The translations under genes were made by a program, and so were the position numbers. This document shows positions 10,770-20,505 of a stretch of DNA of 64,000 nt, piece after piece (the first letter of the stretch is position 1; each line of letters opens with the position of its first letter). Below the pieces are notes generated by a model, which was not told where the DNA came from, did no database searches, and was given only the letters and a program-made list of their open reading frames with translations. Origin of the DNA: Scytonema sp. UIC 10036 (GTDB taxonomy: Bacteria; Cyanobacteriota; Cyanobacteriia; Cyanobacteriales; Nostocaceae); contig NZ_WJFC01000001.1 in the NCBI RefSeq assembly GCF_009725235.1, positions 214,840 through 278,839 on the forward strand, read 5' to 3'.

Positions 10770-13700
10770 TTAGTCTCCTAGATTATTTTTGGGAGAGGTA
10801 AAATCACAGAGATAGTTATCTTTGAATTGTACATCGGCATTCGTGCGAAGATAATCTCTTAACCACTGACAGCCGTAATCCTGTAATTCATCTTGTTGGA
10901 GAAAACGTTTCCAATTCCATACAAGCGCTCTCTTGTCTTCATCACTAGAGACAATTGTTTCACCATTATGGTTAAACGCCACTTTCCAAACAATCCCATT
11001 ATGACCCTTAAAAGTTGTTAGCAAAGTACCATCTGTTGTCCTCCATAATTTCACAGTCTTATCGCCACTTGCTGAGGCAATGATGTTACCATCAGGGTTA
11101 AAGGCTACCCCAAAAACCTCAGCATTATGACCGTTGAGGGTTGTTACTAAAGTCCCATCAGATTTCCACACTTTCACGGTTTTGTCCCAACTTCCTGTGG
11201 CAACCAGCTGACCGTTGGGACTGAAAGCAACTGAAGTCACGGGGGCACGCCCATAAAGAGTTCTTACAAGCGTTCCATCTCGTCTCCAAAACTTGACGGT
11301 ATTATCTCGACTTGCCGAAACAATCGTTTGACTGTCTGGGCTAAAGGTAACAGCCCACACTTCATTGGTATGACCGCTCGAAGTGGCAATTGGGGTGCCG
11401 TTGGTTTGCCACAGTTTCACTGTTGTGTCATCAGAAGCAGACGCTAACATCTTACCATCAGGGCTGAAAGCGACTGCGTTTACATAGAAGCGGTGACCAA
11501 CAAGAGATTTAATGAAGGTACCATCTCGCTTCCAGAGTTTAACTGTTTTATCCCAACTGGCTGTGGCAATGAGCTGACCATTGGGATGAAACGCAATATC
11601 CCATACATCTTTGCTATGACCAGTAAAGGTTGTTACGGGATTGCCGTTCGACCTCCATAATTTTACGGTGTGATCCTCGGAAGCAGTCGCAATGAACTGC
11701 CCATCAGGGCTGTACTTTACCCCATGAACTGCGGCACTGTGACCGTTCAACTCAGTGAGTAAAGGATGTTTCCACCGCCACAATCTCACAGTTTTGTCAT
11801 CAGAAGCGGTAGCGATGGTATTACCTTGTGGGCTAAAAGTCACACCCCAAATGATTCCACTGTGACCTTTGAGTACGGCAATCTCAGTACCATCAAGCTG
11901 CCAAAGTTTGGCAGTTTTGTCCCAACCTATAGAAGCAATCAGCCGACTGTCAGGGCTAAAGGCGACTCCATGAACCTGACCCTCATGACCTTTGAAAATT
12001 TTGTAAGGACGCGTTTCAAATTCTCCCTGACCATTGTTTTTCCAGAGTTTCACTGTCTTATCGGCACTTGCTGTGGCAATAAACTGACCGTTGGGGCTAA
12101 AGGAGATCGCCAGAACTTTGTCATTATGCTGAAGAGTTGTGAGTAAAGTGCCGTTAAGCTTCCACAATTTAACTGTTTTGTCCCAACTTCCAGAAGCGAT
12201 GGTTTTACCATCCGGGCTAAACGCGATAGTATCTACGCTTTCGCTATGACCTGGAATGGTTAAGAACAAAGTCCCATCTCGCTTCCACAGATTAATACTA
12301 CCGTCCCAAGTTGCTGAGGCAAGAGTTTGCCCGTCAGGGCTAAATGCAACTGCGTAAACCTCAGAAAAGTGATTGAGGGTTCTGAGTAAAGTGCCGTCAA
12401 GCGTCCACAGTTTGACTGTTCCATCGTCACTTGTTGAGGCAATGGTATTACCTTGCGGGCTGAAAGCAACTCCGTATACTGCGCGTTTATGTCCAATAAG
12501 AGTTTTGAGCAAACGACCGTCTCGCCCCCACAGTTTGACTGTCATATCTGCACTCGCTGTGGCGATGGTCTGAGCGTTAGGGCTGAATTTCACTTGGTGT
12601 ACTTTAGCACTGTGTCCTATGAGGCGGTTATACTCATTAGCTCCGTATATTGCCTGCCTGAGTGCTAAATCAACTTGAGTCTTTATTTCTGTAGTATTCG
12701 TACCAACCATTTGTAATTTCCGATTAGCTCTCAGTGCTTGTACGAGGGCATCCAATCTTTTGTCAGAAGCAAACAGAGCTTGTGAAGATTTAATAGTTGC
12801 TTGAATTTCATTAACTTGAGCTTTTTGCCACTGCCAACCGGCAAAAGCGGCAAGTATTGATGCGATCGCCATACCACTGGCAAGACTTAGAATAGTAATT
12901 TGCTGCCGTCGCTTTTGCTGTTTGACCTCACGTTCCCGCAGTTCTAGAGAAGAGTGAATAAAATTGCGATCGCTAACACTCAGTTCTTCCCATCGTTTTG
13001 TTTGCCAATATTCTGCATCAGAAAGGGGTTTTCCTCGCAACAATGCCCCTTCATCTAAATTGCTACTCTCCCACTGACCAATTGCCACTCGCAACTTTTC
13101 TTGCCAGTTCCGAAACTCTCCGTCCATTTGCAGCCAGTATTCCAAGCGTCCCCAGCTTTTAATTAGGGCTTCATGCACAATTTCTACTGTTTCACAACAC
13201 GTGTGTCCCTTAAGATTTGTAACAACCAAACGCTTTGATGCTAAGTGAGTTACCAAATCCCAATTTTCTTCTTTGACTTCAGCACGAGTGGCTAACCTCC
13301 GAGTTGCTTCACCACCTTCGGCTAACTGAACTAACTGCATGAATACCCGTTGCGATCGCTGTCTGTCTGTTTCGGAAAGTTGGCTGTATACTCCCTCTGC
13401 ATGATTAGCGAGTGCTTCTTCTACACCACCAATTTCTTCGTAAGCCTTAACACTCAGCAATCCTTCACTTTGTTTTGACCAAAGTTGAGTCAGGGTAAAC
13501 TCTAACAGAGGTAACCGACCTGGCTGTCCTTCCAATGCAGAAATCAGCTTATTTGTCAATTCTTTTTCCAATTCCACCTGCATTTGTGCCGCCGGCTTTT
13601 CAATGCAATCGTGCAATTCTTCACGGGACATGGGCGCAAGGTTGAGAACTGCTCCTTGCAAAGCATCACTCAAAGGACGATAAGAAAGAGCGTAGCCGTA

Positions 13701-15479
13701 AAAGTCAGCTCGTAGGGTTGTGACTAAGGTAAATCCAGGGGCGCGGGTACAGGCATTCAGTAATAAGTTGAGGGTATGCTGGCGTTCGTGTTCGGGACAA
13801 AGGGTGTAGAGTTCCTCAAATTGATCGGCAATAAGTACCAGGCGAGTTCCAGGATTTTGTTGAACAAAAGTTTCAATGATTGTGTATAAAGCACTGTCGT
13901 CTTGTTCGAGTGCCAGTTCCAATTCCAAATTGGCTAGGGAACGGAAGTTTTCATCGGTGAGTGATGAATTGTCAGTCCGAGAATTGACACCCGCCTCCAA
14001 TTGATAATTTGCTTGCGTTGTCAGTTTTAATCCCGCACTCTGAAATCTCTCATTGTTGAGTGTTTGTGTGGTACTCAAAGGTGCAAAAGCTTCTGCTAGG
14101 GCTGTTATTGGCTTATTCCCAGGACGAAAAGAGATAATTTGCCAAAAAACATTTGTATCTTGTCGCAACCGAGGCACCAATCCGGCAAATATAACGCTGG
14201 ACTTACCGCTTCCACTAGAACCTACCACAGCCACAAATGGCTTTTTTTTCACTGCTGTCACTAAATTTTGGGTAAACTTTTCCCGTCCAAAAAATAAGTG
14301 TGCATCTTCTTCCCGAAACGCAAATAAGCCACGGTAGGGACAAGGTGGCATTCCAGACAAAGTGAGCCAAGTCGGCGGTTTGACGGCGGGATTTTGACAA
14401 ATTGTTGGCAACCAAGAAGCACCAGGTAAGTCATCTTCCAAACCTTGCAATTTTCTACGTGCTTGTTGTACCGAGAGATATAAAGAACGTCGTTCAACAG
14501 CGAAAGCTTCTAAAAAGTGTTTGAAAAACTCTTGGGCTACATAATTTGGTACTGGTTCCCGCATCACAATAACTGTAGGAATATTCAATTTTTCTAGTGC
14601 TAAAGACAATCCCAAGCCATCACAAGAATTGAAAATTGCTAGCTTTAAACCTTGGACAATAGCTGCTTTGAGTGCTTCTTCTAACTGTTCAACTGTTAAA
14701 CTGTTGTTGGTTTCGTTCTCATTAATATAAAGTCTGCCCGTTTCACCCTCGGTGTGACTGTGTCCTGCAAAAAATACAACGTCCCAACCTGTGGAGTCCC
14801 AAAGGTATGTATTCAATTCTTGTCTTAATGGCTTGACAAGAAATACAACTTCTGCATCTGCTAAATTGTTAAGAAATTGACGTTCTGCAGCCAAATCGAT
14901 CCCAAAGCTGTTCCCCAGAATCGCCAAAATTCTCACTCTTGTTCTTTTGACTTTAGGTTGCAAGACTTGAGCGCGTTTGTATTCCGGTTGAGAGAGAGCT
15001 ATTTCTGCCAAAGGATAATCTCGAAAGAAATCACAGCGATGCCAGGGTAATTTTCGCAGCAGTAGATCGTTTGTTTGAATAATGACGCGAATTTCATCTG
15101 TTGGATTCAGTGCAGAGCGCAATTGTTGGCTAATCTTAAGAATTCCTTGAGATTGCAACCAATCATTCATTCTTTGTTGTAATTTGTTACATACACTGTG
15201 AAAATCCAGAACCGAGACGTTGGTAACACTGCCTTCATCGATTTCAAATTCATCATCTTCGTCATCAATTTGTGAAGAACGCCATTGTTTGCGATCGCAA
15301 ATATTTTGATATATTGACTGCCAATTTCTACAAAGTTCAACGAGCTCTGGTGCTGGAGGTAAGCCGCCAATAAATTGCTCTGGCAGAGGATAATCCGCTC
15401 CCCATAGTTGAACAGTAACTCTTGGAAATCCTTGGTCTAAGTTACCTTGACCTAAATTAATCACAATCGACTTGCTCAT
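10770..15479 (-). CDS. CHAT - nSTAND ATPase - TM - WD40 protein (copy 2)
   Basis: At 1569 residues it has the same architecture as copy 1. The CHAT domain has His240 (FFAGHS) and Cys286 (FNSCDG). The linker PYRGLFAFREEDAHLFFGRE precedes P-loop GSSGSGKS at 420-427 and Walker B RLVLIADQFEELY near 546-558. A hydrophobic segment follows near residue 870 (ITILSLASGMAIASILAAFA), then fourteen WD40 repeats, enough for two seven-bladed propellers. The C-terminus (QDYGCQWLRDYLRTN) matches that of copy 1 (GYGCNWLKDYLKNSN). It follows the DUF1822 gene on the same strand after about 205 bases. It is probably a membrane-associated STAND-gated protease. Substrates are unknown. Confidence 0.92.
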   Translation of the reverse strand: MSKSIVINLGQGNLDQGFPRVTVQLWGADYPLPEQFIGGLPPAPELVELCRNWQSIYQNICDRKQWRSSQIDDEDDEFEIDEGSVTNVSVLDFHSVCNKLQQRMNDWLQSQGILKISQQLRSALNPTDEIRVIIQTNDLLLRKLPWHRCDFFRDYPLAEIALSQPEYKRAQVLQPKVKRTRVRILAILGNSFGIDLAAERQFLNNLADAEVVFLVKPLRQELNTYLWDSTGWDVVFFAGHSHTEGETGRLYINENETNNSLTVEQLEEALKAAIVQGLKLAIFNSCDGLGLSLALEKLNIPTVIVMREPVPNYVAQEFFKHFLEAFAVERRSLYLSVQQARRKLQGLEDDLPGASWLPTICQNPAVKPPTWLTLSGMPPCPYRGLFAFREEDAHLFFGREKFTQNLVTAVKKKPFVAVVGSSGSGKSSVIFAGLVPRLRQDTNVFWQIISFRPGNKPITALAEAFAPLSTTQTLNNERFQSAGLKLTTQANYQLEAGVNSRTDNSSLTDENFRSLANLELELALEQDDSALYTIIETFVQQNPGTRLVLIADQFEELYTLCPEHERQHTLNLLLNACTRAPGFTLVTTLRADFYGYALSYRPLSDALQGAVLNLAPMSREELHDCIEKPAAQMQVELEKELTNKLISALEGQPGRLPLLEFTLTQLWSKQSEGLLSVKAYEEIGGVEEALANHAEGVYSQLSETDRQRSQRVFMQLVQLAEGGEATRRLATRAEVKEENWDLVTHLASKRLVVTNLKGHTCCETVEIVHEALIKSWGRLEYWLQMDGEFRNWQEKLRVAIGQWESSNLDEGALLRGKPLSDAEYWQTKRWEELSVSDRNFIHSSLELREREVKQQKRRQQITILSLASGMAIASILAAFAGWQWQKAQVNEIQATIKSSQALFASDKRLDALVQALRANRKLQMVGTNTTEIKTQVDLALRQAIYGANEYNRLIGHSAKVHQVKFSPNAQTIATASADMTVKLWGRDGRLLKTLIGHKRAVYGVAFSPQGNTIASTSDDGTVKLWTLDGTLLRTLNHFSEVYAVAFSPDGQTLASATWDGSINLWKRDGTLFLTIPGHSESVDTIAFSPDGKTIASGSWDKTVKLWKLNGTLLTTLQHNDKVLAISFSPNGQFIATASADKTVKLWKNNGQGEFETRPYKIFKGHEGQVHGVAFSPDSRLIASIGWDKTAKLWQLDGTEIAVLKGHSGIIWGVTFSPQGNTIATASDDKTVRLWRWKHPLLTELNGHSAAVHGVKYSPDGQFIATASEDHTVKLWRSNGNPVTTFTGHSKDVWDIAFHPNGQLIATASWDKTVKLWKRDGTFIKSLVGHRFYVNAVAFSPDGKMLASASDDTTVKLWQTNGTPIATSSGHTNEVWAVTFSPDSQTIVSASRDNTVKFWRRDGTLVRTLYGRAPVTSVAFSPNGQLVATGSWDKTVKVWKSDGTLVTTLNGHNAEVFGVAFNPDGNIIASASGDKTVKLWRTTDGTLLTTFKGHNGIVWKVAFNHNGETIVSSDEDKRALVWNWKRFLQQDELQDYGCQWLRDYLRTNADVQFKDNYLCDFTSPKNNLGD

Positions 15480-15684
15480 TCAAAGCTGCACTTGATTGTC
15501 CAAGATTGTCATAGATTTTACTTTTATACCATATCCTTGTATTGCCTTGCTGTGTATATATGATGGAGTTGGGTGAAAATGTTGAGTGTGGAGGAGCAGA
15601 AAGAAACAGAATGCAGGAAAGCAGAGATTGTGTTTGTGTGGTTAACTAGTCTGAACTTATACCATTTTGATTGGGAGATCTGTT

Positions 15685-16725
15685 TTACAATTCAAAGTTT
15701 TCTCTGACTCTAGTATCTTCGAGACTGATTTCTAAACTAAAACGCTTTCCTGCTTCACCTTTAAAAGGCTTGAGTTGAATATAATTATCTTGAGTTCTAG
15801 AGGTAACTTCTTGAAGAGTTTTTCCAGCTTTAGAAAACAGTGTTAATTTAATATTTGATGGTAATACTCTTTCTCCATTGGTAGGGTGTAGCTGAATCAA
15901 AACGCCTAATTTTTCCTCAGTTTCTTCTGTGATATTGACTAACAACGCTACTGTTTGATGACCGAGTTGCACTCCCAAGTCAATTAACTTAGCTCTCTTC
16001 ACACCCGCTTGTGTTTGCCTAATATTAAATGCCACATTGGTTTCGCGATCCAGCATGCTATCAATAATTTCCCAACCTTCATCACAAGCCCCTTGAAACC
16101 ATTGGCTCAATTTAGTTCTTGTTTCATTAAAGTATGTTAATAACTTGTCTGATACCTTTTCGGTTGAAGCCACGGGTAAAGGAATAGAGCTAGGTTCCAA
16201 GTGAAGATAGTAATGCAACAAATGATTGGGTTCTGAATCGAATACCGATAGCCCTAATTGGTATGAGCCATCATGTAAGCGATCGCTACTGCAATAGGTA
16301 ACCAGTTGATCGTAACGCAAACAACCTCTAATAATAACTTCTTCCTGTTCTTCAGAAACTTCTAGCACTACATAAAAATGAGCTACTAGTTCGGGTGCAT
16401 GAATAATATTTTCCGGTATGCTTACCACTTCATCAAGCAGATGCTCGGTAGAAATCACGCAAAATTTAAACTCTCCAAGTTGAAGTTGAGCACAGGTTTC
16501 AATAACATGAGTTTGTTTTTGAATAGATTGTTCTGGAAGGCGTGCAGTCAGCCATTGTTCAAACCCAAACAATCCCAAGCTATTGAGATAAATTTGCCAC
16601 TGTTTTGTTTCATTCATAATTTGGTTACTGATTTGTGTTGCTTGGTAAAAGTGTTCCGGTTCCAACCATACGCTTTCCGGCAAAATCAACCCGATCTTTG
16701 TTGGGGTTATTGATAACTCTGACAT
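15685..16725 (-). CDS. DUF1822 family protein (leftward cassette)
   Basis: The 346-residue soluble protein has no signal peptide or membrane segment. The C-terminal 130 residues (from RAKLIDLGVQLG, through IQLHPTNGERVLPSNIKL, to DNYIQLKPFKGEAGKRFSLE) align closely with the same region of the protein at 20506-21690, placing both in DUF1822. The biochemical role is unknown. The family is largely cyanobacterial and, as I recall, is usually found beside sigma-like and CHAT genes. It lies 30 bases downstream of the sigma-like gene and upstream of CHAT copy 2, probably as one operon. An AGGAGAG-type ribosome binding site precedes the ATG. An adaptor or sensor role is only inference. Confidence 0.85.
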   Translation of the reverse strand: MSELSITPTKIGLILPESVWLEPEHFYQATQISNQIMNETKQWQIYLNSLGLFGFEQWLTARLPEQSIQKQTHVIETCAQLQLGEFKFCVISTEHLLDEVVSIPENIIHAPELVAHFYVVLEVSEEQEEVIIRGCLRYDQLVTYCSSDRLHDGSYQLGLSVFDSEPNHLLHYYLHLEPSSIPLPVASTEKVSDKLLTYFNETRTKLSQWFQGACDEGWEIIDSMLDRETNVAFNIRQTQAGVKRAKLIDLGVQLGHQTVALLVNITEETEEKLGVLIQLHPTNGERVLPSNIKLTLFSKAGKTLQEVTSRTQDNYIQLKPFKGEAGKRFSLEISLEDTRVRENFEL

Positions 16726-16755
16726 AATAAGTTCTCTCCTAATTGTAAACTGTGT

Positions 16756-18180
16756 TTATCGTTTTTCTATGTATTGCAAAAGCTGTCGTGCGTATACGCT
16801 ATTCATGGCTCGGTTTTTCCCCACTCTAATTTCTTCCGATGCTTCTTGAAAAATTTCTTCATCAACAAAAGCTTCTATTTGTTCGGAAATAGCTTTGAGA
16901 TAATCTGGTTGTGGAGGAAGTTTCGTTAAACCTTTTTCCTCAGCCTTTTGTAAAATTTTCTCAAGGAGTGTTTGAACTGTGGCATAGCGTACCTTATTTA
17001 AAAGTTCACCAGGGTTTAAGATTCGTCTTGCTTGATCCCAGCTACTCATTCCTAGTTGAGGAACAATTTCTTTTAGAGCTAATCCTTGACCGTAATATAA
17101 TTTCAATCCAGGAATGAACTTTTGAGCTAGAGGCGCATACTTTTTGCTTTTTTCCAATCGGTTAAGACTCGCTTGAATTTCTTCTTTAATAGCTTTAAGC
17201 AAAGCTAATTGTAGTTGCTCGTGCAAAAACTCTAAAAGTTCTCGCTGTTCTACATCAACTTCATTCAGGAATTCATAAGGTAAATCAGATCTAAGTGAGT
17301 AACCGCCAGTTTCGGGATCTTGAATTTCTATCGATTCTCTATAGCTCCAGATATCATACTGCCTGAGTTGTGCAACAACAAGTTTGAGTTCTTTAATTAA
17401 CTCCATTGAGTCATTGATAATAACCTTGCGTTGTTTCAACTGGGCTAGCATTTCTTGCTGTTGAGCGTTAGTAGGATCGGGACATCGTCTAGTTTGATAA
17501 GAACGCTGCTGTTGGCGATCGCGACGATAAACGGCATGAAAAACTTCTACTAAATGACGTTCGCGTTGTGAGAAGCGTTCTAGCTGTTTGGATCTAGCAC
17601 GGTTCAAAAGCGCCCAGTCACTCAGATGCTGAAAACCAAATTCTGATAAAAACTCTTTTAGCTCTGGATTTTGTCTGGTTTGTAAATAAGCCCAATTCTC
17701 TAAGCTCATTCTCGACTGAGAGTCAGGCTTGTAAGTTTGCAGAACCCTAACAGAAAAGAATTTAAAACTGGCTGTCTTAGCTTGACCGTTTTTATCTAAA
17801 AGCAGTTGATTTTTGCTGTCTTTATCCAAAACGAGTAAGCTTTCACCATCATCATTTAGAACAAATGGCAGCAAATCTTGGTAAGTAAAGTGCTTTTCCG
17901 TACCAAATAAATTGTCAATTTTTTGACAAGCTTTTAGTATAGGGTCGGAAACGTAGCACCTAAGACAAAGCCCAGCAACAGCACGATTTTTGTCATCAAC
18001 CTCCAGTTTTTGATTGTAGAAGAAGGCGTAAAGAGCAGTTTCCACATCTCCATTCTGGGAACGTGACAACTGTTTGTGACAAAAATCCTGTGCCGGAGGA
18101 ACCAAGAAGAGTTTGTACCCCGCTTGTTCGCTGGCTGGATTAATTCGCCAAATTTTCCAGTATCTGGATGAAGCACCCAT
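16756..18180 (-). CDS. Sigma-like protein with region-4-type HTH
   Basis: The protein has 474 residues and no full sigma-70 domain set that I can recognise. Residues 359-400 read LKLYYGQGLALKEIVPQLGM and onward, matching the sigma region 4 helix-turn-helix of the divergent protein (LKLYYQQGLTQQQIVQELQM) at about eleven of twenty positions. The middle is long, charged and helical (about residues 170-350), with no signal peptide or TM. It heads the leftward cassette, 30 bases upstream of DUF1822, just as the sigma factor heads the rightward cassette. It is probably a diverged sigma-related regulator. Direct promoter recognition is unproven, and an anti-sigma or adaptor function is possible. Confidence 0.65.
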   Translation of the reverse strand: MGASSRYWKIWRINPASEQAGYKLFLVPPAQDFCHKQLSRSQNGDVETALYAFFYNQKLEVDDKNRAVAGLCLRCYVSDPILKACQKIDNLFGTEKHFTYQDLLPFVLNDDGESLLVLDKDSKNQLLLDKNGQAKTASFKFFSVRVLQTYKPDSQSRMSLENWAYLQTRQNPELKEFLSEFGFQHLSDWALLNRARSKQLERFSQRERHLVEVFHAVYRRDRQQQRSYQTRRCPDPTNAQQQEMLAQLKQRKVIINDSMELIKELKLVVAQLRQYDIWSYRESIEIQDPETGGYSLRSDLPYEFLNEVDVEQRELLEFLHEQLQLALLKAIKEEIQASLNRLEKSKKYAPLAQKFIPGLKLYYGQGLALKEIVPQLGMSSWDQARRILNPGELLNKVRYATVQTLLEKILQKAEEKGLTKLPPQPDYLKAISEQIEAFVDEEIFQEASEEIRVGKNRAMNSVYARQLLQYIEKR

Positions 18181-18364
18181 AGGTTGTATGCTCTCCTTTG
18201 ATGAACTGACCTCATTTTACAGTTGCAATAGGAGATAGATGTTGTACCTTTGACCTTATGCAGTTGCTTGGGGAATGAGGGATCGGGAGTGGGAGATCCT
18301 TTGGCAGAATAGTGAAAGTATCAGTGGCAATACTTATCGGTTAAGCCTAAAAATGCGAAAACAC

Positions 18365-18511
18365 GTAGGTTGGGGAGCCAGCCCTGAACCGTGTGCGTGG
18401 CGCGAATGCGCCATAGGAGGGTTTCCCTCCGCACCTTTACTGGCGTTTGAGGAACGAAACTCAACATTGACAGACATTTGTTGGGTTTCTACACGGGTTT
18501 ACCCAACCTAC
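18365..18511. repeat. GTAGGTTGGG-family repeat carrying a nested repeat
   Basis: The outer ends GTAGGTTGGG and ACCCAACCTAC and the inner CATTTGTTGGGTTTC belong to the same family as 1134-1208. About 60 bases of a different palindromic sequence (CGTGTGCGTGGCGCGAATGC up to CCTCCGCACC) sit inside the left half. The element occupies most of the 422-base gap between the two divergent cassettes. Promoters for the HicBA pair (+) and the sigma-like gene (-) must flank it, but I could not fix their positions. Confidence 0.7.
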
Positions 18512-18602
18512 AATTTCCGAGATCCCTTGCAGTATGTGTATGGCGTAGCATCAGTGGCAGCAATTATAATATAAAGGTTCAATCTCGTATACATGACATG
18601 AT

Positions 18603-18806
18603 ATGAAGTTTAAAGCGATTGTTCATCAAGCTGAAGAAGGTGGATTCTGGGCAGAAGTCCCTGCTTTACCTGGTTGTATTACTGAAGGTGATACTTGGGA
18701 AGAACTGATGACTAATCTTAAGGATGCAATTGAAGGATGGCTTGAGGTAGCCAATGAAAGTCATTCGACAAATGATACAGATCGAATAGTAGAAATTGCT
18801 GTATGA
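18603..18806 (+). CDS. hicB: HicB-type antitoxin
   Basis: The 67-residue protein has the HicB/UPF0150 partial RNase H-like fold signature: MKFKAIVHQAEEGGFWAEVP, then ALPGCITEGDTWEELMTNLK and a following helix. It should bind and neutralise the HicA product of the next gene. The ATGA overlap with that gene indicates translational coupling. Antitoxin first is one of the known hic orders. The pair sits between the two CHAT cassettes and points in the direction of the rightward one. Confidence 0.9.
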   Translation: MKFKAIVHQAEEGGFWAEVPALPGCITEGDTWEELMTNLKDAIEGWLEVANESHSTNDTDRIVEIAV

Positions 18807-19009
18807 AGTCTATTTCGGGTAAAAAGCTATGTACAATAGTAGAGAAAAAAGGATGGATTTTGAGAAAAATAACTGGAAGTCATCATATCTACAAACACCC
18901 TGACTACGAGCAAATATTATCAATTCCTGTTCATACAAACAAAGATTTAAAGATAGGAACCTTAAGAGCCTTGATGAAAATAGCCGAGTTAAATGAAGAA
19001 GATTTCTAG
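18803..19009 (+). CDS. hicA: HicA-type mRNA interferase toxin
   Basis: The 68-residue protein is a small dsRBD-like HicA/YcfA. SGKKLCTIVEKKGWILRKIT is followed by the catalytic GSHHIYKHP motif with the expected His, then LSIPVHTNKDLKIGTLRALM. It is predicted to cleave mRNA when not bound by HicB. It overlaps the hicB stop by four bases. Motifs and length are complete, so it should be active. Confidence 0.92.
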   Translation: MKSISGKKLCTIVEKKGWILRKITGSHHIYKHPDYEQILSIPVHTNKDLKIGTLRALMKIAELNEEDF

Positions 19010-19294
19010 ATAGAACTGGCATTTATTATTGGTATTAATAATTATATCAACGGGATTTCTTCTTTGAAAAATGCCTATCAATATACTCCTTTGGTTAATC
19101 ATGAATTGAGTGATAATCTTTTCTTCATCAGTACGATGCACGATTTCGTAAAATCTTTAAAAAATCTCCTTAAAAGTACGTAAACTAAAGAGTATTAGAA
19201 GCTAAAGCCAACTAATTACAGAGCAATTCCACAATCAAACAAGAAAATCCCTCTTCCCTATCCCCTAACCTCTAATCCCCCACCTCTATTGCCT

Positions 19295-20500
19295 ATGCGT
19301 CCCCGACAAGACATTACGGATATGTTCTCAACATTCGCGCAGCTGGAAAATGACAAATTTGGCAAATGGTTGAGCGATCGCAAACTGCATCGAAGTATCC
19401 AAAATTGCTTGAACTCTTCAGCAGAAGTCACTACCTCAGAGAACTTTTGGGCACTCTATTGGCACAAGCACTGGAAAACTCAGTCCAATCATTTAGCAAA
19501 AATGCATTTGTTGGCTTATTTGCAAGAACCATGTTATTGGACAGCTTCAAAAACAGTTGCCAAATTTACGAACAGCCAATACAGTCTAGCTGATTACTTC
19601 CAAATGGCGAATACAGAAATCGAAACAATTCTTAAAGACTTCAAGGCAGAAAAATGCTCTAGCTTAAAAGCTTACGCCATGATGGCAATGCCCAGTCGGT
19701 TGAGAGATATTTTACGCCAACGCCAGGAAGCCGAACTTTGCACCAACTGGGCATTATTGCGTAAAGTCAGTAAAAAGCTGCTTTTAGAAGCTCTGAGTGA
19801 AGTTGGATTATCACCTACCGCAATGACTCAATATCGTTTAGCCTGGACTTGTTTCAAAGAACTGTACGTCCAGAAGCAACCGTCCGGAATTGCTAAGTTA
19901 CCGGAACCAAGTCGCCAACTTTGGGAAGCTATTGCCAACCTCTACAACCAGGAACGCAAGAGCCAACTTACTCAATCGACTGGGGAATGCACAAGCGAGA
20001 CAATTGAAAAATGGTTAACCCAAACAGCTCTCTACGTGCGTGCTTATCTGTTTCCACCTGTTAAATCGCTAAATACTTTCAAGCAAGATGACGACACAAC
20101 AATAACGTTTGATGTCCCTGACCCATCCTCTAGCTCACCCATGGCTGATATGATAGCCGAAGAGGATGTGGAAAACCGACAAAACCAAATATCTCAGATG
20201 TCTGCTGAATTGTTAAATTCTTTACAGAGCCTAGATGCACAATCCCAAGAAGTACTCAAGCTTTATTACCAACAAGGGCTCACTCAGCAGCAGATTGTGC
20301 AGGAGTTGCAGATGAGCCAGCCTACAGTGTCTCGCAGACTGGTTAAAGGCAGAGAATCAATGCTTGCAGCATTAGTTAAGTGGAGCCAGTCAACTTTGAA
20401 TATTCCTGTTCATTCCAACCAAATTAAAGATATGAGTCTTTTTTTAGAAGAGTGGTTGAGAAATCAATATGGTGAGTATAACATGATGAGTACAAGGTAG
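19295..20500 (+). CDS. Sigma-70 family (cyanobacterial ECF-like) sigma factor
   Basis: This 401-residue protein starts at ATG (MRPRQDITDMFSTFAQ). An in-frame TTG two codons upstream is less likely. The C-terminal region 4 is clear: LDAQSQEVLKLYYQQGLTQQ followed by QIVQELQMSQPTVSRRLVKG. The N-terminal 300 residues are helical and only loosely sigma-like, and a canonical region 2 was not evident by eye. It should direct RNA polymerase to a small regulon, perhaps its own cassette. It is 5 bases upstream of DUF1822 and heads the rightward cassette. The gap of about 285 bases after hicA holds no other gene. Confidence 0.8.
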   Translation: MRPRQDITDMFSTFAQLENDKFGKWLSDRKLHRSIQNCLNSSAEVTTSENFWALYWHKHWKTQSNHLAKMHLLAYLQEPCYWTASKTVAKFTNSQYSLADYFQMANTEIETILKDFKAEKCSSLKAYAMMAMPSRLRDILRQRQEAELCTNWALLRKVSKKLLLEALSEVGLSPTAMTQYRLAWTCFKELYVQKQPSGIAKLPEPSRQLWEAIANLYNQERKSQLTQSTGECTSETIEKWLTQTALYVRAYLFPPVKSLNTFKQDDDTTITFDVPDPSSSSPMADMIAEEDVENRQNQISQMSAELLNSLQSLDAQSQEVLKLYYQQGLTQQQIVQELQMSQPTVSRRLVKGRESMLAALVKWSQSTLNIPVHSNQIKDMSLFLEEWLRNQYGEYNMMSTR

Positions 20501-20505
20501 TAAAA